DNA from: Thermothielavioides terrestris NRRL 8126
Lineage: Eukaryota; Ascomycota; Sordariomycetes; Sordariales; Chaetomiaceae
Reading direction: 5' to 3'
DNA: 64,000 nucleotides
NCBI RefSeq assembly: GCF_000226115.1
Contig: NC_016459.1
Location: forward strand, 620,001 to 684,000
Shown here: positions 44,495 to 56,827 of the stretch, one piece after another
Layout of the letters: each line of letters starts with the position of its first letter
How positions within the stretch are numbered: the stretch's first letter is position 1
Translations under genes and position numbers: made by a program
Notes under the pieces: model-generated
The model's database searches: none
The model's input: the letters and a program-made list of their open reading frames with translations, nothing else
What the model was told of the DNA's origin: nothing

Positions 44495-45884
44495 CTAGAT
44501 CTTAGACCGCACCATACTGAATTGACCTTCGTTATATCCTTCAGGGTACTTTTCAGTCAGACGACGGATTTCCTCTATCGCCCTACCGCTCAGCTAGTCA
44601 GCATCACACAACGTGGCTGATGTCAATGCGGGCTGTTACGCTTACATCTGAAGGTACGATTCGTCATTCGGGAACAGAGTGGCTGCGTGGAAGTTGAATC
44701 GCCTAGACATTGCACAAGTCAGAGACGTTGAGTCCTGCACAATGTTGGGCGTTGGGGTTTCACACAGTGCATATAGGGCATTGCGGTCGTCGTAGTCCTC
44801 CACGGGGTCCGTTCGGGGCATGACAGAGTGATATGCTTCGAAATACTTCGCGTCGAAGTGATTTCGCTGTGGCCGCCAGTTGCCGAGCTCATCTGGAAGG
44901 CAGCGTTGTTAGACGTTACTCAATGAAGAACAAGCAAAGAAACCTTAGGGTCATGGGAGTGCACTGAAGCGCTTACATTCATTGTGCGCCCAGAAGCTCG
45001 CAGGGTCGTAAACAATGCCGTCCTCGGTGTTTTCGTCAACGATGCCAGTGTTTCCGCACCATAAGTCACCATGGACCAGTGACGGCCGGATACTCCGTCC
45101 GTTGCTTTCCATCGGGCGCAGGAGTCGTGGGATGACCTTCTCGAACAGGGCCGGGAGCAGCTCGTCCAACTCAGCGCTCGGTCCAGCCCGCTCTTCGCGG
45201 ATCTTCAGCACATGACGGAGACCTTTGCTGAAAAAGTCCTCCCAGGTGTCTGACCAGGTGTTGTCCTGAGGTAGGTCCCCGTTGTACGTTGTGCAATGGA
45301 AGCCAAACTTCCCCTCGGGCGACAAGTGACATGAATGCAGCTCGGCAAGCTTCTTACAGAACGACGTGGGATTCGGGACCCCCTCGAAGAAGTCGTAGTA
45401 CTTGCACAGATAAAAGTGAGCATCTGGCTCGTTGGTCAAAGTACCCCAGGCAATGGGGTCGGGACAAAAGTTGGGCACGATGGAATGGATGGCGGCAGTG
45501 GACTCGAACTCTCCCTTCAGCGCCTCGCGTCCGTGATGACCGTAGGAGACCTAGACCACAAGTCAATCTTGACTCGGGGCAGGCAGAAAAGTGACTGCGA
45601 CGTGGGTGGATCTCGGACCTTCATGAAATAACTCTCTGTCTTGCCATCCTTGTGGCGCACATCGAGGCGCCACGCCTGAGCCCAGGCCGACTTGTATCCC
45701 TTTTCCACGCGAAGGACCTCTTCAACGTCCGGAAGCACTGGATCGTCGGCCTGAAGTCGGTATGGGGCCCACAAGGAGGGTTGAAGGCGGCTAATCATCG
45801 CAACTCACCCGCAAGCACGCTGGGGTCGACTTGTCGGCGCAGCGCAGCGTCTACACTCGGCAGGTCACGCAGAGGGTCGACCAT
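44495..45884 (-). CDS. Fructosamine/ketosamine-3-kinase family protein
   Basis: Six exons: 45884-45809, 45737-45619, 45550-44977, 44892-44766, 44702-44646 and 44582-44495 (346 residues; all junctions in phase with GT..AG). Motifs: KVSYGHHGREALKGEFES (nucleotide/kinase-fold start), the catalytic loop LVHGDLWCGNTG (H-G-D-L-W-x-G-N), the metal-binding DPASFWAHNEYELGNW, then RFNFHAATLFP and YPEGYNEGQF at the C-terminus. The family phosphorylates protein-bound ketosamines (deglycation) and resembles aminoglycoside phosphotransferases. It is likely cytosolic. It is complete, in contrast to its divergent neighbour, the aldo/keto reductase. Confidence 0.93.
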
Positions 45885-46266
45885 TATGGCCCGCTCGCAA
45901 TGTGCAAATCGACTCAGCCGTCTGGTCCTGTGCTATAAAGACGTAAAAATTCCGGACGGATGGTCAAGGCTGTTCTCATGTTTTAAATGGACCGCAGTGC
46001 GGGGTTGTTGTGTAACTACTAGGTAGTGAGATATCCACGATGCATCCATCCTTGCTGCATGCATTAGAATTCACCAAGTCGCCGATGTGTTCTAGACCCA
46101 ATCGCATGAGGGAATTTGCCGCCTTTGTCGCTCGACAGCATACAGGGTGGAGAACGGACCCACGAGGGACTGACTGTGACCTCTTCGCGGATGGCGACGC
46201 TTGCGTTCCGATTAAACATTGTCTCTCCTTACCTCAATGTGAGCGCTGCATCCCGCCAACTTCGCC
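45885..46266. promoter_or_regulatory. Shared divergent promoter region
   Basis: Only 382 bp separate the start codons of the fructosamine-kinase-family gene (leftward) and the aldo/keto reductase (rightward), so it must carry both promoters. This is inferred from orientation; no specific site is claimed. Confidence 0.55.
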
Positions 46267-47835
46267 ATGGACCTCCCTTCATCCTTTACCCTCAACAATG
46301 GCATGTCGGTGCCTGCCGTGGGAATTGGCACCTTTCAAGGAGAAGCCGGCAACTCCAAGGTCAAAGAGGCAGTGAAACTGGCGTTGAAATTGGGCTACAG
46401 GCACATAGACGGCGCCAATGCTTACGGGAACGAGAAGGAAATTGGCGAAGCGATCAAAGAGAGCGGGATTCCCAGGGAGGAGATATTCGTCACATCCAAG
46501 CTGTGAGTTAAATTCCAGTGAAAACTACTGGCTAGTTGACCTGAGCAGAGGAAACAAGCTGACAGAGGACTGCAGCGCTCAAACTTGGCACGACCCAAAT
46601 GACGTAGAAAGGGCACTCAATACCTCTCTGAACGATCTGCAGCTGGCTTACGGTAGCGTTCAGGCCCCATCCTAGCCCATAGATTCCTCTGGAGCGGCAA
46701 TCTGACTTTCAATCACAATCTGATTAGTTGATTTGTATCTGATGCACTGTATGGTCCCCTGGCCTCTTACGCACCAACATCGGTTGATCAACAAAGCATT
46801 AACTAAGAAGCATAGTCCCTCATGCCTACAAAGCCGGCCCGAACAATACGACAATTCGTCATCCAAGTGGCAACGGAAGGGTATGGCTTTTACAGTTTTC
46901 TGCCGTGTGGGTGACTATTGTTGCCTCACTGCCCCGTTGTCGCTCGCTTGGCCCTCTACCTGCGTCTCGCGCTGAAAAGGTTCTCATTGGCATCGTAGCC
47001 TGTAATTGACTACGATCTCTCAAGGCGATACCCCGAAACTTGGCAAGCCATGGAAAGGCTGCTCGAGTCGGGAAAAGCGCGCGCGATAGGTAAACATGCC
47101 AAACACCATCCTATGTAGGAAAGTGGACATCGCTGACTCGTGATTAGGCCTTTCCAACTTCAATATTCTCAAGACGAAGCAGATTCTGGACGTAGCGCGG
47201 ATTATTCCGGCCGTGAACCAGGTGGAAATCCATCCGTAAGTGCGCCGCCCGCTCCGGATGGACCAAGGCACTGAGTCTGCGAGTCATAGATACTTTCCCC
47301 AGCGGGAGCTCCTGGAATTCTCGTCGAGGCATGGGATCATTCTGATGGCTCACCAGCCGCTCGGCGGGCGGCCGGTCCCGGTGGTTCGAGCCCACAGCGA
47401 CGAACCGTTCCCAACCGAAGACCCCACGGTGCGTTGGCAGGATGAAATAACAAAAGGGGAATCGCATTCTGACTTATTATGGGACCCAGATTCTCCGCGT
47501 TGCCATCGAATGCGGGATGACACCGGCACAAGTGAGCCTCTCTTGCCGTGAAGCAGCTTGTCCAGTCAGCTAATAGACTCTTCGTGACCGTCTAGGTTTG
47601 CCTCTCCTGGGCTGTCCAGCGTGGCATTCCGGTGATCCCGAAATCCGTTCAAGAAGAACACATGAAGCAGAACCTGCAGCTGAAGAGGTTGCCGGACGAT
47701 GCTTTCCGTGCGGTCGACGATATCACGTTGAAGCGCCGACCCATCCGATTTCTGGATCCCAGCCGTCACTTGGGGTTTGATATTTTCGACGAGGACAATG
47801 ACCAGCCCGTGAGCGACAGCGCGCCCTGGGATTAA
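46267..47835 (+). pseudogene. Aldo/keto reductase with a disrupted middle exon
   Basis: Clear exons: 46267-46502 ([13 protein letters not shown]..., catalytic-type motif [13 protein letters not shown]), 46576-46652, 46999-47089 (PVIDYDLS...AIG), 47148-47235 (LSNFNILK, VNQVEIHP), 47290-47428 (YFPQRELLEF...AHQPLGG), 47490-47531 (AIECGMTPAQ) and 47596-47835 (VCLSWAVQRGIPVIPKS... to the stop), all in phase. The exon from 46728 begins VDLYLMH but then leaves frame: WP-LASYAPTSVDQQSIN is one frame away and hits TAA, and IRHPSGNGR, which should precede PVIDYDLS, lies in the third frame. At least two small indels are needed. The intact exons and splice sites argue for recent inactivation or assembly error rather than ancient decay. 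Confidence 0.72.
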
Positions 47836-48463
47836 GACGAGCGAACTGTGCCTTTCTCTGTGCCAGGTTGTCTGTAGAATGTCCAAGCTACCTGAGTCGA
47901 GCATCAGTTCAAGCGAACAAGCAAGGGGGTAGCCAATTTTCTGCGAATTGAGACGGGGAACCAACTGAGTCTCCTGCATATGCATCAGGCCATTTTTGGT
48001 ATGTTTGTTATCTGGGCCCTTCATGCAACCATTTCGGCCGCACGATGACTGGCCCCTGGCCACACGTTGTCTGCGGCGGGCGGGCCGAGCCCTCGGGCCT
48101 CGATGACCAATCGTTACGACAGCCGCTCAAGGAGGAAGCTCGAAGCGCCAGCACAATCCGCGTAAGCAATTGATAGCCAAAGCCTCGACGTTGCATCCCT
48201 CGCCCTGATCGGCTTTCCCCGTCCGCTGTTCTTCGCTCAGAATCTTCAGAGCATGAATTCCTCGCCGCCACTGCGAGCCAGATGGACCAGGTGAGTGCGC
48301 TCAAAGGATCAGCAGCCGGGTTGGTCCGCGCCCACGCTCCAAGCGCTCTTTGCCAAGGAAGCCAGCCAGAGAGGGGGCGGAGGGAGGGGGGGATGAGGAT
48401 CAACCATGCTTCAACGTGAGGTTAGTTCAACCTCGAGACTAACTTCTCGTTGCTTCGAAACAG
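47836..48463. other. Intergenic and unresolved 5' end of the NLR gene
   Basis: Holds the 3' region of the reductase and the promoter of the NLR gene. Candidate first exons are an ATG at 48253 with donor at 48291 (GTGAGT) and an ATG at 48393 or 48406 with donor at 48416 (GTGAGG). None joins the best acceptor (ACAG, ending at 48463) in phase. An acceptor ending at 48474 would be in phase with the 48253 or 48393 start. Confidence 0.4.
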
Positions 48464-51400
48464 TCGCAGAAGAGATCCTTTGCTGGGTTCCTGTCTCGCT
48501 CTGGCACCGAGAAGTCCGTCCAGCGGGGCTTCGTCCGCACCGATACTGCGTCGTCCTTCCTCTCCGTCGCGGCTTCTTCCCTCGACCTCTCCGACGACGA
48601 GAAGGGCCCGCTTGGCTTAACCACGCTGTACGAGCCACCACCACCTGCAACTCCGGTTGCGGATATAGTCTTCATACACGGCTTGGGCGGAGGCAGCCGT
48701 AAAACATGGTCGTACTCGCCGGACCCTCCCCATTACTGGCCGCAAAGTTGGCTTCCGCAGGACGAGGACTTCGCTGACGTCCGAATCCACACCTATGGCT
48801 ACAAGGCCGACTGGGGCGGTCGCCGCCAGTCCGTCCTGGACACCCACGACTTTGCGCAATCGCTCCTGGGTGCTCTCCGAAACCACCCGGCAGTTCGACG
48901 AAGTCGCACTCGCATCATCCTCGTCGGGCACAGCATGGGCGGTTCTGTCGCCAAGAAGGCCTACATCCTTGCGCGGCAGGACCCGACAGCAGCAGACCTG
49001 GGCGCACGAGTGCATTCCATGTTCTTCTTGGCGACTCCCCACCGCGGCTCCGACATGGCCACGGTTCTCGAGAACATGCTGGCGGTCGCTTGGGGGCACA
49101 AGCGCTTCGTATCAGATTTGGCACCCAACTCGGCGGCACTGACAGCCATCAACGATGCGTTCCGCCATTTTGCGCCCGAGTTGCGTCTGTGGTCGTTCTA
49201 CGAAACCTTGCCGACGCGGGGCGTGAATCGAATCGTGGTCGAGCGTCACTTGGCAACGCTGGGGTACCACAACGAGGAAGTTGCGTCTATGGACGCCGAC
49301 CATCGCCATGTGTGCAAATTCGACACCCCGGCGGACCCGAACTACAAGGTGCTACGGAATGCTCTGGTCAGCGCCCTTGACATGATTAGGTCGACCTCAA
49401 GGGCGGACCCGGAGCGGTCCCACGGGGCCGGTGGCGAACGAGACCATCCTGGCCTGCATCAGGCACCCTCCGTGTCAGCGGCCGAAGCCACCGCGATCGT
49501 GCGCTCTTTCCTCGGAGTGCGGGAGCCGCTTGAGGGCGACCTGGCAACCCTCCAGGTGTTGAAGCAGCCGGGGTCCTGCGAATGGTTTACCAAGAAGAGC
49601 TGCTTTACGGCGTGGCGGGATGGCACGGCACCGGGAATCCTCTGGCTTGTCGGGCGACCGGCTGCTGGGAAATCAGTCCTGGCTTGCCATGTCATCGAGC
49701 AGTTGACCCCTCCGCATGCCCTTTGCAGTTACTTCATCTGCAAACATGCAAAGGCTGGAGAATCCACGCTGAGCGAGTGCTTCCGCTCGCTCGCGTTCCA
49801 GATGGCGATCCAGGACACCGCGGTGATGGGGGCTCTTCTGCAGCTCGCGCGGGACGACCTGAGTTGGGACAAGAGTGACGAGTCGAGTGTTTGGCGGCGC
49901 CTGTTCACGAACTGCATCTTCAAGCTACCATCTCTTGGGAAGCACTTCTGGGTGATAGACGGCCTGGACGCGTGCAGCAGTTTTGGTGCGCTTTTCACGA
50001 AGAGGCTACTTGCCAGTCTTCCACAACACCTACGATTGTTCGGCACAAGCCGCAACCTCGAGGAGATTGAGCGCGGTCTTGCCTCACTGGGCGCCAGCCG
50101 TGCCAGTGTGCAGGTTTTGTCCGATACCGATACAATCGAGGATATGCGACTCTTCTTGTCCACAAGGCTAAGTGAACTCGGCCGCCCAGAAACAGCAGAG
50201 GATCGCGAGCGCATGTGCGAGAAGATACTGAGAAAGGCCACCGGTTCCTTTCTTTGGGCTCGGCTGGTGCTGCAGGAATTCGAGGACGCTTGGACAGAAG
50301 AAGCCATGGATGCCATTCTGCGCGAAATTCCAGCCGATTTGTCCGCTCTGTACGCCCGGGTGGTGCAATCCATCCAGGCGGACCGGCGGAAACTGCCCCT
50401 GGCGAAGTCCATTTTGACTTGGGTTGTTCTTGCCAGTCGCCCATTGACGGTCGACGAGTTACGGTGCGCGGTCAAGCTCGATACCAATCAGACCCTTCAA
50501 AACGCGGCCAAGGCGATTCCGGACCTCTGTAGCCAGCTGGTCTTCATCGATCAGCACGACAACGTGCACATGATACACGAAACCGCGCGAGAGTTCCTGC
50601 TTACCGAAACGGGTGAGCTGCCGCCCTCAATGCAGAAGAAGCGCGACCACACCCGGGTCGCATCTTTGCTGCTCAAGTACTTGTCAAGCGGCGTGCTAAA
50701 ACCGTTGCAAGGCAAAGCCCACCACGGCAGCGGCCGCCCTCGTGGCTTCGCCAAGCCTGCCGTAACCGCGGCACCAGCCGATACATCTTTGCTCGAATAC
50801 GCATGCGCCTTCTTCTCTGAGCACCTCTACCGGGCCACATCGTCGGACGATCCCTTGATGGACGAGCTATCCGACTTCCTCGGCACCAACAACGTCCTCT
50901 CCTGGATTGAGCATATTGCCGCCGGCGGCGACCTTACACCGTTAAGTCGCACAGCCATGAACCTCCGCGAATACCTTGGCCGGCGCATGAAGTACGTGCC
51001 GCCAACCGACAGATCCGTTCAGCTTGTTGACGGCTGGGCCACGGATCTCATCCGGGTTGCCGCCAAGTTCCGTGCCCAGCTCTTGGACTGCCCGTCGTCA
51101 ATCCACTCTCTGATCCCTTCCCTGTGTCCAGCTGAGTCGACAATCTCGCGGACATCGAGCAAGGATGCGCGGCAGTCGTCATTTGCCTCCACCCTGACTG
51201 TCAAAGGTCTCCCGCCAGGTTCTTGGGACGACTGCCTCATCCGGATGGATTTCCACAAAGGCCAGACGACAGCTGTGCGCCATGGTGTACGCTACTTCGC
51301 TATTGGGCTGTCCACCGGCCAGATTTCTCTCTACGACCCCACTTCCATTCAGGTCCTACATGAGTTGAAGCACCAAGAGCGCGTCAGAATTTTGGAATTC

Positions 51401-53804
51401 AGCCCAGATGACCTGCTCCTTGCTTCGTGTGGCACCAAGCACATTACTGTCTGGGACCCAAAGGCCGGGACTATGGTATCCTCATTTGAGCTGCACTCAC
51501 CGCCGTTAGCGGTTACCTTCGTTGGGGTCGACGAGCTCCTCGGGGCGTTCCGATCGTGCGAGCTGATCAAATGGTATGTAAAACACCCGGGTTCGTCTCC
51601 TAATGCCGCTATCCAGTTGCAGCCGCACTGACGACGGTACTGTTCCCCTCCATAGGAACTTGCAGACGGAGGAACAAGAGTGCATTTCATGGAAACAAGT
51701 CGGTTCTCAGGGAGGAAGCGGGACGTACGACGCTCCGGAAGGTATCGTCCCGGCTTCTCCACCCTCCGTTGCTGCCTTCCTCACGATCGACGGCGAAGTT
51801 CTGCTTGCTGTTGGCTACCGTGCCCACCCGATTCTCGTGTGGAACGCTCTCGACTTACAACTGCTGGGGTTTTGTGAGCCCGACATCGCCAACAACGGAA
51901 TCGACACCATGGTGTTCAACCCAAATCCGGAGGTCCCGGCCCTGCTGGTCGCTTTGCAGGGCGGCAGCCTGTGCATTTTCAACTATGTGACTATGGAAAT
52001 GCTGTGCCGACGGCCGGATGTCTACGCCAACAGCGTTGCCTGTTCACCCGACGGCCGCACGGTTATCATTGGCAGCAGCCAGGGCCTCATCGAGGTCTTC
52101 GAGCTTGAGCAGGACCATAACGGTGCCGCCACCACCCTGAATCTCATTTATCGCAGCAACCACCCTCTAGATGGACGGATTGTGGGTGTCGCGTTCAGTG
52201 CTGATGGCCTCCGCTTTGTCGATGTGCGCGGGCAGCAGGGGCGTGTGTGGGCACCGGCCGCCTTGGTCAGAAAGATCGGCAACGAGTTGGAGAGCTCGAT
52301 CGGAACGTCCGAAGCGGACGCGGCGTTGCTCCTGCCCTCGTAGCCGACGCGAGGCATGCTCGACGGTCTCGCGGACCCCGTAATCACGACGCATCTTATT
52401 CCCTCCGCGGACGGCAAGTTCATCGTCGCCGGTAAGAGCAACGGCGATGTGGTCCTTTTCTCTACCGCGGATGCCGCGCAGGCAGGCATCTTGTACCGGC
52501 ATGCCCGCGACGCATCGATCGTCAGTATCAGCTTTGTCGAGGCTCGGAATCTCCTGATCTCCGCCGACATAGCTGGCCGCGTCTTGGCAGTGCAACTGCA
52601 TGCACCGCTGTCCGAGGCTGCGGCAAGTTCAGACACGGAGAGAGTTTCCGTCCTGCTTGACCAAAGGTTTGGTGGAGCGATTGCGAGTTTGCTCACGAAT
52701 GCGGCTGGAAATCGTGTCCTTGTGAGCGGCCCCTTTTTCGACCAGTTATGGGAGCTTCCATCAGGACGAATATTCCTTCCTAAGGGCGCCGCTGGCGCCG
52801 AGCTTGCGGTCACAGGCACATCGGTGCCGCCGCGTCCGGTATCCCCTGCGCCCAATGCAGCGGCTGCGGTGACCGGGGATGGCACCACGGCATCGACAGC
52901 CGAGACACGATCCGCTTTCCAGCACCCCAGCAACCCCGATTGGTTCGTGCGCGTTACGTCCGATATTGCTCGAGTGTATTCCTGGGCCGACTTCACCGAG
53001 CTCACAGCACAGGAAGGCATTCGCTTGGCGAGAGAACTGGTCGTGGGCTCCGAACACAACCCGCCATCCCCAACTCCCCCTAACGCCTCTTCAGCAACTG
53101 CCAATGCGTCCTATCATCTGGGACCGGGATTCGTTGTCGAACTTTTCCGGCCAACTGCATCTTCTTCCGCACGGCTCTACTTGTGGCCCGCAGCCGAGTT
53201 TGATCCCTCCCGCCCGGAATCCGTCGCTCGACCGGCGAGCGAGCCCAACCTAGCTGCCGTTGGTCCAGCCGTGCTGTCAATACTTCGCATTGTCGGTCCA
53301 TCAACCCTCCTATTTTTGGATATCAGGCTGTGGGTGTGCAGCGTAGAGCTACACTCCGTGACCAACACGACATCGGCTGGCACTCTGTTCCGGCCGGTTG
53401 GCTTTGGAAGGATGCCGACTTCGACCTCTACGCCCGCGGCAGCAACTGCCCCTCGGCCTGACCCGCGGCTGGTGGCCCCTGTGGCGAGAGAGCCGGCATT
53501 CCACGCCCGCCGGCATTTCTTCGCGTTGAGCGAGTGGCGCACGGCGAGCGGAGAATTGCGGTGCAGTGTGGCATTCGCTTCGCCATCGCCAAGTCGGGGT
53601 GGTAATACAGCAGGGCGGGATATTGTTGCATTTGCCAATGGGCATCGGCTTGTCGTCATCCATGGCGGGTTGGAGTTTGCGGAAGACGTTGTTGCTTCGG
53701 TGTCCATGTCAGGCGTCGGCGGCGGTTTGGGCAATGGGAACACTTCACAGCATGTTTGGAGTGTTGTATCCGGGAGTATGCATCGGCGTTCATCCAACTG
53801 GTAA
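48464..53804 (+). CDS. NLR-type protein: alpha/beta-hydrolase + NACHT + WD40-like, with one in-frame stop
   Basis: The frame opens at 48464 (first exon unresolved). It joins across an intron at 51574-51655 (GTATGT..CATAG) and continues to TAA at 53802. N-terminal lipase/esterase-like domain: VFIHGLGGGSRKTW, nucleophile elbow ILVGHSMGGSVAKKA, late His region DADHRHVCKF. NACHT: Walker A WLVGRPAAGKSVLACHVI (about 49645-49700) and Walker B HFWVIDGLDAC. Then an SLLxY-type helical linker and beta-propeller-like repeats (FSPDDLLLASCGTKHITVWD, CSPDGRTVIIGSS, SADGLRFVDVRG). At 52341-52343 a TAG interrupts the propeller (LLLPS-stop-PTRGML), yet the same frame stays open for 482 more codons with propeller-like sequence. 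Such fungal NOD-like receptors act in non-self recognition and regulated cell death. This copy is either truncated or inactivated by one C-to-T change (CAG to TAG). Confidence 0.85.
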
Positions 53805-54313
53805 GGGAGTTGGCGTTAAAGAGGGCGTTTCCAGCGAGTTGGGAAAGGGAACAAGACCCTAGATATTATCCAGCTTTCGCAAATGGGAAACAGGGGACGG
53901 CATCGGAACCTAATTTCGGGGCCGAGGCGGCGCTTGGCTGAACCACCAGCAACGGACCTTCTCGAGGCGATTCGGAGCTGCGCGAAGTGCGCAGGCGCTT
54001 CTCGCCTCCCCCGTGAGCGGCTGTCGCTTGGTCATGAAGCCTCAAGGGCTCGGCCCGCCCCGCCACCGTCGACAGCGGCCAGGGGCCTTTGGCCGAACGG
54101 GTTGCCTGTGGGACCAGAGCTCGCCAAAAGGGGCCTGATGCATACACAGTATATTCATAGGGTCAATCGATTCCACGCCTCGGCTTGCAGCTTACTTGTT
54201 ACCCGCCATTCATTTGAACTTACCCGGCTTCACTCAGGTAGGGAGTTTGGACTCCGAATAATGGTTATGCATTCCCAAGTGTAAGGAGCGTCGAAGTGTC
54301 AACTCACGACCGC
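53805..54313. other. Convergent intergenic region
   Basis: 509 bp between the NLR stop and the GH55 stop (tail to tail). No gene, repeat or element end was seen. Confidence 0.5.
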
Positions 54314-56788
54314 CTACGGTGTATACCTGCCGATGTCACCTCCCCACGACCCCGTGAACCCATTCTTCGTGACTACCTCCGTCCCATTGGCCAGCCGCAG
54401 CGTGGCGTATGTGTCCTTGCTGCACAGCCCAAAGGCCTGCAGGCCCGACGGGGTCTCCTGCACAAAGTGCATGACCCTCTGGCACACATCGGCGCACTCC
54501 TGGTACCCCGGCCCGCTGAAGAACGCCCACGAGGCCGAGGCGTACGTGTGGATGTTCCTCCCGCCATTGATGTAATTCGCCAGCCCCATCCTGCACCGCC
54601 TATCCTTCGCGCCGCACCACCCAAACCCGGGGTCCCCCCACCCGCTCTCATCCACCGTCCACGGCGCCGGCACCACCACCGGGTTGTTGTCCCCCTGGTC
54701 GTAGTTGGTCTCGCTCTGCAGCAGGCTGACCATCACGTTCTCCGCCTTCCGCAGGTTCAACTGATACAGCCACCAGTGCTCCGACCCGACCCCGTGCAGC
54801 CAGGTGCCCCGCGTGGCCTCCACCAGCACCCCCCGGCCGGCCGCGAAGTTGCTCCCGCCGTCGAAGTCCTCCGCCACGTGGTCCGCCACCCAGTTCCACA
54901 CGTTCTCCACGTACACGGACGACGTCCGGGCCAGGTGCAGGCCCAGGAACGCGGCCCGGCACGGGGCGCGCGCGTCGCGGCACGCGCCCGTCAGCGCGCC
55001 CGCCCCGCGCGTCCCGCCCACCGTCACCAGGCTGTTCCAGATGGCCACGTCGCCGGGCGTGGCGCCGGCCAGGTTGAACTGCAGGATGATGGCGCCGGGC
55101 AGCGCCTCGCTGACGGTGAAGCGCATGTCCTGGATGTGCGCCGTGCCGACCTCCCCGGCGCGGCCGACCTGCACCACCGGCCGCGGGTGCGCCGCGTCCG
55201 CGAAGAACGACCCCGCCCCCGTGATCGTCGCCCACGCTTCGCCCACCAGCCGGCTGCCCGCCGGCACGGTCAGCGTCGAGTCCACCCGGTACTTGCCGAA
55301 GGGGAAGTAGGCGATCTTGCCCTGCGCCGCGGCCAGCTGGAGGATGGCGTTGAGCGCGGCGGACTCGTCGACGCTGTGGTCGCCTAGGACGCGGTGGCCG
55401 CCGTTTTGGGCCGGGTCTTTGACGTTGAGGAAGTCGGATGCCGGGCTGCTGGCGTAGTTTGGGGCCGGGATGGCGGGGTAGCGGCCGGACGGCGCGAGGG
55501 CGGAGGGGCGGGTGAGGCTGGTGGATTTGATGGGCGCGTAAACGGGGTTGTGGTCGATAGTGTTCCCGTAGGAGAACTGGGCGACGTGGGATTGCGGCCC
55601 GATGACGAAGTCGCCCGGCCCGTGGGCAATGTCGCTCTTGGTGTCCTTGTCGAGGTTCTCGATGAGGTAGGACGCGGAGGCGGTCGTCTTGAAGGTGATG
55701 CCCGAGTTGATCGACTTGGCATCGATGAGAGCTATCCAGGGAGACCCTTTCGTGCTGAGGACGCCGGTACCGACGGTATCGAAGGTGGAGTTGACGATGC
55801 TGATGGTGTGGCCGCCGTCGATCAGTATGCCGACATTGTTTTGGTAGAAGTAGATGCTCTTGTACAGAACCTGCTGGTGCCCGTTATTCCAGATGCCGTT
55901 CTGCACTCATTAGCCTTGCACCGGTACCAATCGGATGGAGAAGGCGTTCCTTACCTGGCCTCCCTCGATGCGCACATCGGCCACCGTGAGCGTCGAGCCT
56001 CGTCCCAGCCGCATTCCAGAATGCCCAACCCCGTACTCGGCATGCGGCATGTAGATCCTGACATTCTGAAGCTGGGCTGCCTGTGCGACCCCCCACCACA
56101 GCGCGACAAATGGCTGCCCGCCAGGGACATTGGTGGTGTCCAGCACAATGTTCTTGAGGCCGACGGCAAACGAAAGCTCGCCCTTCTCACCCGTTGTTGG
56201 GTCCTGTCCGGAGAACAGCTTCCCGCTGCCGGAAAAGCCAACTGACGCTTTAATGACCGGGGGCTGTGCCTGGTGGTCAGCAGTTGCATCACAATGCAGT
56301 TTAGATGCAGGACATCTTACGTTCGTAGCATCCCCCATGATGATTGTGTCTGTGTTCATGTAGATGGTCTTGTTGACGACGTACTCGCCCGGCGGGATGT
56401 AGACAACCTCCAGCATGGTCAGCATGCAGTCTTGTAAATGCTCCCCATCAAGTGGTGTCTTTACCCTCGGCTGAGAAGCCAGCCATTGGGCGCGGCGGTT
56501 GGCCCCGTTGCTTGCCTCGTTGATGGCAGCCTCGATGCCGGGGCCATCACCGGGTGTGACAGCGCGGAAAATCTCGTAGCTTTGGTCTCCATCGAGGTCA
56601 GGAGCGTAGCCGCGGACAACGGCGCTCGTGTGGTCGATGTTGGCGTACCAGAAGCTGGTCTTGTCCCGCTTGGATCGGGTCGGATCATCCGCCGCAATGG
56701 AGGGCGGTTTAGGCGCGGTCGACACGATGACAGTGCCGAGGTAGGCGCCGCATAGTACGGCAGCGACGAATGCAAACCGGACCATCAT
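54314..56788 (-). CDS. GH55-type exo/endo-beta-1,3-glucanase
   Basis: Four exons: 56788-56465, 56407-56321, 56269-55955 and 55900-54314 (770 residues, the usual GH55 size; introns of 57, 51 and 54 nt, all phase 0). The start with MMVRFAFVAAVLCGAYLGTV gives a signal or anchor peptide; an upstream in-frame Met at 56827 would mask it. Two tandem pectate-lyase-like beta-helix halves are visible. The first runs FWYANIDHTS...VVYIPPGEYVVNKTIYM and MGDATNAQPPVIKAS. The second runs NVKDPAQNGGHRVLGDHSVD, IAYFPFGKYRVDSTLTVPAG, AFLGLHLARTSSVYVENVWNW and SEHWWLYQLNLRKAENV. It should degrade beta-1,3-glucan outside the cell (wall remodelling or mycoparasitism-type nutrition). Confidence 0.93.
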
Positions 56789-56827
56789 GATTGTCTCTCG
56801 TGGAACAGTGGTGTGCGCAATCGTCAA

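Noticed and set aside
54296..55387. 363-codon plus-strand frame opposite the GH55 gene
   Set aside because: Arg/Pro/His-rich antisense shadow; the minus strand has a full GH55 domain.
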